Positions 1 through 9,715 of a stretch of DNA of 64,000 bases are shown piece after piece; the stretch's first letter is position 1; every line of letters starts with the position of its first letter. The notes beneath the pieces were generated by a model. The model saw only the letters and a program-made list of their open reading frames with translations. It did not search any database and was not told the origin of the DNA. Made by a program: the position numbers and the translations under genes. The stretch spans positions 62,001 through 126,000 of the forward strand of contig JABVXU010000004.1 of NCBI GenBank assembly GCA_013365365.1, in the 5' to 3' direction. The DNA comes from Cruorifilaria tuberocauda (taxonomy: Eukaryota; Nematoda; Chromadorea; Rhabditida; Onchocercidae).

Positions 1-2
1 TT

Positions 3-92
3 GTTGCTGAAAAAGGAAGTTACATTACCTATGGTGCGATGATGTGCAGACCTTGGCTGCATTATAATGTAAAGGTAATACTATGGGCTTAA
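3..92 (+). CDS. possible 3'-terminal exon of an unidentified gene (partial)
   Basis: Frame 3 of the plus strand is open from the window edge to a TAA at 90-92. It encodes about 29 residues whose composition looks coding (GSYITYGAMMCRPWLHYNV), which is unusual in this AT-rich flank. A GTAATA at 75 could instead be a donor after ...NVK, but I see no convincing downstream exon before the RING-protein gene, so a terminal exon is the simpler reading. I do not recognise the family. The rest of the gene would lie left of the window. Confidence 0.3.
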   Translation, partial: VAEKGSYITYGAMMCRPWLHYNVKVILWA

Positions 93-1194
93 TTTGAGGA
101 CCAGAAAACTAGTTTTGTAGCAATCTCGCATGATGGTCGTGAACTACACTTGCTATAAACGTTACCTGTTTGTTATCTATCTGCACAAATATCCTTTCTA
201 CCTTTCCTACTAAGTGTTCAAAAAAAGGAAATAAATAAATGGTTTCTAAGCGGAACAAAAACAGGTCTAACAAGGCCGATTTGAAACGATGGCAGATGTC
301 TGTCATTGGTAGATAGCAACTCACCAAGTCATCACGTCTGGGAATAATCAGCCGTTAAAAAATATGTAACCCACCACTCCCATAGATTTTTCGATCTCAA
401 ACCTTGCATGGTATATTACAATGGACATCTCGATATAAAGGGTAGCTAGTACTGGTAAAATTCGTAAATGAACAACGGATTCTCCCGCATATAATTCCTT
501 TCTCCCGTCTGCCAGCATTCTATCGCTGTATAAAGCATATTTATCGGATCAAACATTGATCGGGGCACGAGTGGTTAGTCAATTTCTTTTTACTAATGAA
601 TTTCATGAGTATGAAATAGATTACCACATTATCAATTTCCCGAAAAATGTAGCAATACTTTGAAGAAACTGATGATATATTTGGAAATTTGACAATGCAC
701 CGAGCGCTATCAACTTATCATTCCACAAAAAGACTATCAGAGAACACTTTATCAATTTTCATCGTTTATTGAAAGAACTGTTAAAACTACCATTATATGA
801 GGGAACGAGAAAATATCTAGCATAGCATCAAAAAGAGAAGGAAAACGAAACGAAAAAATGAAAGTATAAAATGTTATCGCTGTATATTTCCATCACCATG
901 ATATTTAAACAAAGATAAATGAAAGCACAGAAATAACAAATATCAGAAATTGAAACCAAGAATTGATCACAGTGTAGATTTTCTTCATAAAAGATTAAAG
1001 ATTCAGAGAATAATATCAAAACACCGACATAGATTATCGAGTGATACTTCCTTTCAGACAATTTACACGTCTCGAACACTTTACTTGAAATGATCATATA
1101 GGTTCATAAAAAACACAAAAAAATGATTGAAAGAAAAGTAAATTTACCTATAATGAAAGATATTTAAAATTCTTTGATCATTTACTAATACAGA
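93..1194. other. intergenic, no gene seen
   Basis: This is AT-rich sequence between the possible terminal exon at the left edge and the stop codon of the RING gene. Open frames here (for example 109-327 and 828-1097 on the minus strand) have low-complexity translations and no splice-consistent neighbours. The right part should hold the 3' UTR of the RING gene. Confidence 0.5.
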
Positions 1195-3929
1195 TCACAG
1201 GGACACCACTGAGACTATGTTTGTTTTGTCCAAATCTAGACGACAGACTGGGCATTTTTTGTTATATACCAGCCAACGATCGATACAAACAACATGGAAT
1301 ACGTGATTGCAACGAAGAGCTCGAACTTCTTCGTCCGTTTCAAAATCATTCAGACAGACCTGCAGGATTTTGGAAACATTTTTGAAAGGAATAAGTGTAT
1401 TGAAATCACGAATAAGAAATATGAACTGACCGTGCAGCGTTCTTGTTCGTTTTCAGGAATGTCATTCTCTTTGATATATTTGTAGGTGGTGGAGAAATGA
1501 TTAATTTGTTCAACACTTGCCCCAACTGGTACGGGATCACTGGAAGTTGGGACACTGCCACCTAAAATGACGGCTGGATCATGTGGCTGCAACAGAACCT
1601 GAAAAAGATAAATCTTCTAATAAATGGAGAAACAAAAGCAAAAAAAGCAAAAACGAAGGCAAAAAATGACTATAAATCATAACTTACCATAGCGAGTTCC
1701 ATAATGGGCTGATGGTGACGGGGTAGGAAAACCACCGGTTGGGATGCTAAACGTCTTGGGACAATATCAACACCAATCAGATTACTTGACGTTAAAGAAT
1801 GCCGTTGAAACCACAAATTATTGGCCTGTTGTTGACGTTCCATTTGAGCCACACGTGATGACAGCAACAAATCATGTACTGGATTCATGTCAGTTTCACG
1901 CCTGAAGTTGAAGGTAAATAAGACTTGACTATATAAAGCTACAAATAATTATTTGTTCATCTAAGCTTAAAATTCGATGTGAATTTCGTGCATTAAGAAA
2001 TTATTCAGTACAATATATTTGACCACAAAGGTTACCTGTAACTGCTGCCTGATTCGTTTCGCTGGCAAAAGCACATCGGATGACGCGGACAAATATGATG
2101 ATGATTGTGATATGGACAAGACTGATAAGGACACTGGTAGGTAGTGCGACTACGACAATCACAACAAAATGTCGAATTTAAGCCTAGCCTATTCTCTACC
2201 GTATTTCTCTCGTCACCTCGAGTTCTATAAATTAAAAAAGCAATGTAGTGAAAATAAAGCTGTTGAAGACCTGGTCATGTTATGCAGTAAAATTGCTTAC
2301 TCGGTATGTCGTTGAGAAGACAAATACGAAGTAGTTGCTTCTGCACCAGGTTCAACACGGCGCATTTTCTGAAGACGAATATTCGCTGCACCATCTGGAT
2401 CTGTGATCGGAGGATAAGTGGTAGTGAGCTGTTCACCAGATCGCTTTAGTCGCATCATTGATGATCGAAGAGATGGTAAAGCTAAGGTAGGTGGTAAAGA
2501 CGGTACCTACAACATAAGCATATTATACACACAGAAATGCAATGAATATTTTTGAGTTCCTGAATGATATCAAAGCTGTCACCAGTAAATCTAAATTAAT
2601 TTAACTAACGCGAGCGGATGCAATATTGTTTGTTACTGTTGTTGGTAAAGTATGGGAATGGCTTTGCGATAATGTGGCAGGCACCGTACCTGAAATATAA
2701 AAATGAGATATTCCGAAAGACACGATATTCCTAAAATATTAGCATTATATGGTTTCTCCCTTCTATGATTTTTTTAATAGAACTAACCCAAAGATGAGAG
2801 TGAATGTGAAGCATAAGTGATTGGTCGATGATGAAGCGCACATGGTTGAGCATAAATGCAGTGGCAAACTGCTGTTATCGGGGTAGCGGCCGATAGGAAT
2901 GTACAAGGTGAAGCTGGAGGTGCAGATGCAGGACCAGTAATATATGCAGTTGTTAATGCTGATGGATAGATGAGCGGAGCGGCAAAGGCTGGAGTTTGCG
3001 TAAAAGCTGTTTCGATCACACCAGGAACCTAAAATTTGTTTTAAACACTTAAAATTATAGGATAATAAGTCTCAAACAATGCAAGACGGAGCGCAGTCTA
3101 TAAATACAGCTCTTCGATAGGTTTTTTCAATAACAGCATTGTAACAATGCAATTTTGCAAAACTTGATTTTAAAAGTCCTTAGAAAAGAAACTCCATACA
3201 TACATCATACTGATGAGACACATCTTTACCATAATATACGGAAAATGACAATAATTTTGGTATGGGGCTCACTAATATAATAAAGGAGAACTGACCTGTA
3301 TTGGAATATAAGTTGCAGGATTGCCTTGCAAAGTTACGGAAGGCACTGAGCCAGCTGTAAATGTCGGTCCAGGAACGAAAGAGAGAGCTGCTGTGTTATG
3401 TGATAACATTTCGTTAGATCTTGCAACTCTATTTGTCCCATCGTTTACAACACTCGTCTGCAAAACGCTGTTTGCATTTTCAATATTTTCCTCCTGCAAT
3501 GTTATTATGAAAAATTTTCTTCGTCCTTCATAACGTTCATTCCTATCCGTAAAACTTCAAAATATATATATCTGGAAATATTACTCTGTAATAATAACAT
3601 GAAAGCATTAGTCACTTTATTATTATCTAGAACTGATATCTTAATACCTCAGCAATGCTTTACACCTTGCGAATAAATTCATTTATTTCGAAAGCGTTAT
3701 TACAATGATTATGTAGGCATATTCCTTTGATTTCTTCCATCTTAGCAAAGAAAACATATTTCGTTTATTTTTAACTATTTCTTGAACTACCCACAATAAG
3801 CTAATGTTTTCCCTCAAATTATTCAAAATGTTCAATCAAACAAGTACTAACCAATAGTAGATCGCTTGACAATCCATTTATTTCTTGTGCCGTTCCACTC
3901 GAAGATGTCGTTTGCTTCGTCTGAGACAT
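1195..3929 (-). CDS. RING-H2 E3 ubiquitin ligase, RNF38/RNF44 family
   Basis: Nine exons on the minus strand close in phase to a 512-aa protein: 3929-3852, 3493-3296, 3028-2788, 2689-2610, 2506-2301, 2224-2036, 1901-1688, 1598-1431, 1359-1195. The C-terminus is a C3H2C3 RING (about residues 457-500): CTVC, then CNHVFHVVC and CPVC, the RING-H2 order, preceded by the acidic ENDIPENEQERC lead-in. Placement at the extreme C-terminus, a long Ser/Thr/Pro-rich N-terminal part and the RING wording match vertebrate RNF38/RNF44 (established family knowledge). Its expected role is ubiquitin transfer from an E2 to substrates; no substrate can be inferred. Residues 288-321 form a dense Cys/His block, discussed in the findings. 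The start at 3929 is the first ATG after a TTTTATAG acceptor, which could be an SL or 5'-UTR splice site. The gene is divergent from SYS1. Family call is firm; RNF38 versus RNF44 cannot be separated. Confidence 0.88.
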
Positions 3930-5124
3930 TTCCGAGGCAGCAATCGAAAACAAGCAGCCGCCTATAAAATCGAAGATAAATCACTATTAACATCAAATTG
4001 TGCAACAAACTGAATGAGTTAAAATTCGCATTTTCTAGCAACTTAGCAATACACCGAAAATGATGTCATAATATTACATTAAGAGTTGTAATAGAGAAAA
4101 ATATAATAAAAATAGAGGAATAAGTAATTGACCCGAATTCCTTCGACCTGAGATGTCACAAATTGCGCAATTTACGAGCCATGCACCGAGTGACGGAGGC
4201 ACAAACACTACCTTCTTTTGTAGTACTTAACAAAACCCTGCCGTCTCTTCGCCGATCTCTCACCTTCAGTCATCCACATACTACCATAACTCTCCCACCC
4301 TCCCTACCATTCTTCCAAGTCTCCCTAGACCTTCCCTCTCTTCCCCTCCATCATCCCACTTCCTTCTGAGAGATTTTCCCACTCACTACACCAATCATTA
4401 TCGATCTCATCGCACAATATCACTGTGACATCGTGAATAATACTATACAGGAACCTAGTTCGGAATCCGAGGGCGTGCGGGATTATCTGATTAGGTCTCT
4501 ACTTAGTAGTATTTATTTGCATCTAACAGGGATAGGTGAGTTTCTTCAGTCTAAAACTAACAAAACTATAACACTGCATTGTCGGTAAATAAATTATGTA
4601 ACAGATATGTAGTAAATCATTTAACAAGAAAGTATGTTGCGTGAATGAGAAGAATGAGTTATGGGATAATTAGTGCAACATTTACAATGAGAACTTTAAT
4701 TCAACTTTAAGATATTTCTTAAACATTCTTGGCCACATATTTTTTCAAAATGCTTTCGATCAACCATCATAAGTTCCATATTCCAAAATGTAGCATATGT
4801 TAAACTGAAAGTTTTAAATAATACTCTTTAATTATTTGATTTGCTGTCTTAGAACAATATGCTAATAACAATCATGTAATGTTAGGAAGAAAATTACTTC
4901 GTAGTGTTCAAAACAGTTAGATGCATCAATTAGACAATGCAAACTGATTTTTTGAAAGAATGATGACCGGAATGATCAGAACTTGATTTCTAATCATTTT
5001 TGTCATTATTCTTTCAAAAATTCGAGTGTTCTTACATTAGATTCAGAGATAGTAACTATGAATATATTTCAGGAATTGTGAGCCTCAACAAATGTAATCA
5101 ATTGATGATGTTGACAAGGTAAAA
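3930..5124. promoter_or_regulatory. divergent intergenic region between the RING gene and SYS1
   Basis: About 1.2 kb separates the two start codons, so it must contain both 5' ends. It holds a strongly pyrimidine-rich stretch on the plus strand (about 4262-4368), a long hairpin (4946-5023) and a TTTCAG acceptor at 5068-5073 that could receive a spliced leader or a 5'-UTR splice for SYS1. A phase-compatible pair of open segments (4440-4531 and 5074-5117) is flanked by AG/GTGAG and TTTCAG/GTAAAA, but it runs into a stop before the SYS1 ATG and is better read as leader sequence. Confidence 0.4.
4946..5023 (+). ncRNA. candidate miRNA-precursor-like hairpin
   Basis: Bases 4949-4967 pair with 5002-5020 over 19 positions. 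The only non-Watson-Crick pair is 4962/5007, which is G.U in plus-strand RNA. Inside, CGG (4968-4970) faces TTT (4999-5001), giving one C/U mismatch and two further G.U pairs, and then AATGAT (4971-4976) pairs with ATCATT (4993-4998). The terminal loop is 16 nt. Beyond the base, T4948/T5021 is mismatched and A4947-T5022 and G4946-C5023 pair again. The result is a ~28-bp stem of pre-miRNA size. Expression is unknown, so the RNA assignment is inference; it could also be a transposon-derived inverted repeat. Confidence 0.35.
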
Positions 5125-6127
5125 ATGAACTCGTTTCGATCATATGTTTGGGATCCTGGTTTGATTATTTCCCAAATGACGTGTATGCAAGCAACGTTCT
5201 ACACCACTCATTGTGTTCTCTCAGTGATGCTCTCTGTTGGAAGCGATTATCCTTCGTTAGAACAAGTATTCACAGCAGAGGTCTGTTGATTTTATGTCAC
5301 TCTTATTTCTTTAATTTCCATCAGTTTTGTCTCAGTTAACTTCCTTCGAAAGTATTTTTAATAGCTTTGCTAGATCGCTATATTCCCTTAATTCACTTTT
5401 TTCATTTTGCTAACATCATCAGTTTCTCATGTTGTAAAATGTATGAAAAACTTCACATAAAATAAAATTAATTTAACATACCGAAAGAGCTCTTCGAGTA
5501 AGACTCATGTTAAGTGGTTATATGTGAATATAAATATATGAATCAAACTAATTACGACACTGTGAAAACTCATCAATATAGCTATTGTTCAGTAAAGCGA
5601 TCGGTATTAGAAATCTTTGCTTTAAGCTGAAAGAACAATAAGAACAAAAATAATATTATACGAGTCAAAAACGAGATATTTTTAAAGATTTAAATTTTTA
5701 ACTTCTGTTTGCAAATTTTGTATCTATATGAAAGAAAATGAATACACGAGAAATTTCTTTTCAGCGACAAATGCTTTCACGCTTTAAGATTCCCCAGCAC
5801 AGGTTACTGGAATGACAACTTTAATATGCTTAGTTTCAGGCTGCATTACATGGAGCAGTTACTCAATTACTTACGGTGGCAGTGTGCTCTTTTATTATGA
5901 GTAGAGTTGTTGAACGCTCAAAACAGTGTCTCGATTTTACATGTACTTTACATTTCTGGCATTTAATTGTTGTCATTTTGTATCATAATTCGATTCCCAC
6001 ACATATTTCCTGGTGGTTATTACAGTTTTTGAGTATTGTTTTATGCACAGTATTGGGTGAATATTTTTGTTTGCAACTTGAATCTCGGGATATTCATTTG
6101 TCAACCAATTTAAAATACGAAGTATAA
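5125..6127 (+). CDS. SYS1: SYS1, integral Golgi membrane protein
   Basis: Two exons, 5125-5280 and 5840-6127, give 147 aa (human SYS1 is about 156). Recognisable family wording: FRSYVWDP at residue 4 onward, LIISQM, the YPSLEQVF segment, SKQCLDFTCTLHFWHL and SWWLLQFLSIVL..LGEYFC. The protein has about four hydrophobic membrane segments. SYS1 sits in the trans-Golgi membrane and recruits the small GTPase ARFRP1 (Arl3p in yeast), which then acts on golgin targeting (established knowledge). The start ATG at 5125 gives the conserved N-terminus directly. An in-frame TAG at 5831-5833 forces the second-exon acceptor to 5838-5839. Compared with human, about seven residues of the loop after the first exon are absent, so a missed micro-exon inside the 559-nt intron remains possible. 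It is convergent with UBA5. Confidence 0.88.
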
Positions 6128-6481
6128 CATACTTGCACTTATGTTTATTGTTTCTGTGTATATCATAAGACCTGTTTTATGGGAAGAACTGATTAATTCT
6201 AGCACCTTGAATATCGGTACATGAATCGTTTAAATACTATATCATTTTAAAATTTATGAATTCAATTTCGGCATCCAGTCACAGATGACACTTCTTGGGT
6301 ACTGTAATGTTCCTGTTTATTAGTTTATCTGTTTATCAACGAGCAAAATGTCATGGCTTGTATGCTTTATTTCATGTATTTTATTGAGTAAAAGTAAGAA
6401 TAAATAACCGTGAATTATAATAAATAATTGTATATGTGTTTCCTGTCGTTGCTAATAATAATTCATTAACACAATCATTCG
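6128..6481. other. convergent intergenic gap SYS1/UBA5
   Basis: There are 354 bases between the two stop codons. The segment is AT-rich and includes AATAAA-like motifs around 6400-6425 that could serve SYS1 3'-end formation. The plus-strand open frame starting at 6436 is antisense to UBA5 exons and is not a gene. Confidence 0.5.
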
Positions 6482-9314
6482 TCACAAACTTTTTAATTCG
6501 GCCATTAATGTTGACAAATTCTTCATCTCCGATATTGGTTCCTTACTTTCCATATTCTAAAAATTTTTTTGAGCCAAATCAAGAATGCTCATATCACAAT
6601 TCCACCGAAGCAATGGATATACAAGCAAATATCAACTTGCACAAATGTAAGACTTCCCGTAAGTTGCTCTTGTGCAGTGTCAAGAAATACCTCTTTAATG
6701 CCAGCTTCATAAGCGAATTGTATTCCCTCGCCTGGCCCATTACAATGATCATTCGTAGAATCGATCAGAGATTCACTCACCACTTCTATTCCTATAAGAA
6801 TGAACATGAATAAGTGTTTATTGTAATCTACTCAAAAAATCTTGCGAGAATCGATTTAACCCCAATCGTTGTCCTCGTGTGTCATTTTTTCTTCTTCGAC
6901 CTTTTCATTCTCTTCAACTTCTCTTTCAGTTACAACTTGCTGCAATGAAGATAAATGAACTGCAATCAAAGATTTGTAAATGAGAAAAAATTAAAGCAAA
7001 CGAAAGAAAGGAAAACATTTTACCTCCAGAAAGTTGTTTCATTAGTTAATGTGATGAATATTGAAAGTTCGTACCTTACACTCCTCTTGTCTTTGTCGAC
7101 AAAAGTGGTCTTCACAACTCGGATTTGGTAACATTTGATGTCTAGGAAAATAATCACAAAGAGCATTATATCCCAGGCAGTAAGATACTTCACCAAAATT
7201 TAGAAGGAACCTGAAATAATTTATTAATATAAAAGGAGTTCAAAAACGATGTACAAAATTCAAGATGTAGTGCATACTTCAAGGCATTTTGTACCAAAAA
7301 GCCTGCAACAATTGCCATTGTGGTGGGTAATGATGCAGCACAAACTCCTTCACGTTTCAGGGTACGCTCGTTAATATTTGAGGCAACCACCAAAGGAGGT
7401 ACACACTAAAAACATTGGGGAAGCATAGCACAAGCCATAGGAGAAGCATAACTTGAAAAATTAGAAATTAAAAAAAAGTTGCTCATGAATTAATAGAAAA
7501 TGATCTTTTGACTTCGTAACGCAAAAATATTACGGCAAAGCATGCACTATGTCCAGGACGCATATACTGTATGTGACCAGATACTGCATTTTCGCTAACA
7601 CCAGACTCCATCCATATCTGATTTTCTTCATTACAAGCCTGAAAACAAAACGTTTAAGAAAAATACCAGTCTAAATATTAGTAACACACATGGAATGGAA
7701 AAAGAGCGAACTATAACATTAACGAAAAAATAGAAGAGATTTTACGTACAGTATTTATAGTCATCCTAGCTTCGAAATTATCCACACAACTGAGAACAAG
7801 TTCAACCTTCTCACCAATAAGATTTCCTTTCCTATAAAGAATTTGCAGAATTTTACAAACTGAACGCAATATTTGACAAAGAAAAATTTTCAAAACAATG
7901 ACATTTATGTTATAAAGTTCAGTCTTTTACAGAAGTTTTTACATGTAACAGCATTATCGCTTAAAAGTTTCTGGAAAATAATCTTTATTTCGTAAGAGAT
8001 TTCACACTAGTAACCAAATGATTCAGTAGTAAATTCATCTTATTAACTTATAGCTTTCCATCTCTTGACTTGAACAAAAACTTATAGTAATGTTCGAAAA
8101 CAGAAAAGAAACAGTATCCGTGAATTTCCGTGATTTCTTCATGCTTCAATTTTCAAGCAACTGAATTTCTTTAATAAAAAACAAAAATACCTAATTCGGT
8201 CAACAAAGAGCGAATAGTTCTCTACTGTAGTTATATTCGTATTATACGTTTCGAAATCTACATCACCATTGATTGCTCTGAAAACAGAAACAAAACTATA
8301 ATAAAAAAAGTAATTAACAGCAAATTGCATGCTACTTACTTTCATAACGGTAAACTCACATCAAAATGCTTCGTGCTGCATCAACTTTACTCATACCAGA
8401 ATGTTGTGGTTGATAAAATAAACGATTCATATTAGCAAGTTCTACCTGAAACCTATCAGTGTAATTTTTCTTTCAATTTCCACATCGAATTGAACATAGC
8501 CCTTCTCAGTGAAAAAAAAAAGCATTTACTGATTACTTTCTCATTATGCAGGTCAAATAATCTGCAAAGATGATTTTCATTTTATGTACTAATAATATAA
8601 AAACTTGAAGTAAACAATTAAATATCCCAAAAAAATTCTTCACGTTTTGAGAATGACAGAAGGATAATTTTGGGGATAACAGAACACATGATTTTTATCA
8701 TCGGGAATAAAAACATATACCTTATCATAGTCAAACAATATAAGCTTTCCAATGCCACATCTCGTCAACATTTCTGCAACAACACTTCCAATACCACCAA
8801 CACCTACTATTAGAACGGTTTTTTTCCGGATATCATCATAATTTTTTACAATGCCCATTTTTTTCAAAGCCATTAGTCGACTGTATGGATTGGAATCACT
8901 CACTTCGGCGCTCATCATATCTGCATTATAAAATAGAAAATGGTTGAGAATGAAACAAAACAAAATGACTAATTTAACCATTATTACTAGTGTTGAATAC
9001 CATCCAGTAAAAATATAAACAACTGCGCCGAAAAAATATGATAATTCGAAACGGAATGAGACGGATATGAAGTTTCTGGGATAATGAGAGGTTTTTAATG
9101 ATCTAATTGAATGAAATACTGGTCTTGTTGTTAATCGAGTAAAATGAAATGAAACTATGAGAAAGTCAGAAAACTACAACCAACCAATTTTTGGTCGTTT
9201 AACTGCAGTACTTATATTCTTCATGTTATTTCTCTTTATGCATATCAGATCAGTCCCTACCGCTAATAGCTTAGCGTGTAATGCATCCAATTGTTCCGAC
9301 AAATTTGTAGACAT
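6482..9314 (-). CDS. UBA5: UBA5, UFM1-activating E1 enzyme
   Basis: Exons, 5' to 3': probable 9314-9212, then 8920-8721, 8445-8360, 8277-8191, 7831-7750, 7638-7534, 7405-7278, 7210-7075, 6939-6861, 6791-6637 and 6556-6482. The core starting at ATG 8918 gives 376 aa; the upstream exon (weak GTACTG donor, encoding a helical stretch [14 protein letters not shown] like the N-terminus of other UBA5s) extends this to about 411. Adenylation site GVGGIG is at core residues 39-44. The catalytic Cys is C208 in [13 protein letters not shown], aligning with human C250. Zinc ligands C184, C187, C261 and C266 match human C226/C229/C303/C308 exactly in spacing. HEDNDWGIEVV is the UFM1-interacting sequence, and the last exon carries the short C-terminal helix that binds UFC1. 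It activates UFM1 in the cytosol/ER UFMylation pathway. The donor of the penultimate exon (6637 or 6643) is ambiguous. An SL site at 8921-8922 would permit the short form. Confidence 0.9.
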
Positions 9315-9715
9315 TGATCCCTTAATATATAAGAAAACATAATTAGCTAATATACATTTTATAACAATAGAAGAGAATGAAATATAAACCATCCAAAAAT
9401 AATCAATGAGTAATAAGCAGATGAAAACAAAACATAATTTGGTAGTTTTTAAAACACACAAAAACTAATTCAATGAATTTCTGTCCGCTATCAATGAATA
9501 TATTAATACAAGATTAACTGCGGCACAAAGACGTAAGAGATAAAGCATCATCCTACAAAGCCATATCAATTGATTTTGACCCGAGTTGGCTTTTGCCAGT
9601 CGGCCTTTCTTGGCTAATATGTTTGATAAGATGATTGCTCTCAAACTGGGATCGTTGAGCTTGGTTGCAGTCATTCATACTTATTCATTTTGCAGTAATT
9701 TTTACAGATATAACA
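9315..9715. promoter_or_regulatory. divergent promoter region UBA5/BOP1
   Basis: About 400 bases lie between the probable first UBA5 codon and the BOP1 ATG (about 800 if UBA5 starts at 8918). BOP1 has a TTTTTACAG acceptor at 9699-9707 just before its ATG, suiting a trans-spliced leader. A 70-codon minus-strand open frame (9465-9674) has slightly coding-like composition but no matching splice partners and no recognisable family. Confidence 0.45.

Noticed and set aside
4440..5117. Two phase-compatible open segments upstream of SYS1 as a separate gene or N-terminal extension
   Set aside because: The reading stops at a TAA just before the SYS1 ATG, the SYS1 N-terminus is complete without it, and no family is recognisable.
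6436..6813. Plus-strand open frame of 125 codons
   Set aside because: It is antisense to the last two UBA5 exons, whose minus-strand reading matches the UBA5 C-terminus; the plus-strand translation has no family features.
9465..9674. Minus-strand 70-codon open frame between UBA5 and BOP1
   Set aside because: Composition is mildly coding-like, but it has no in-phase splice partner, no recognisable domain and lies in a divergent promoter.
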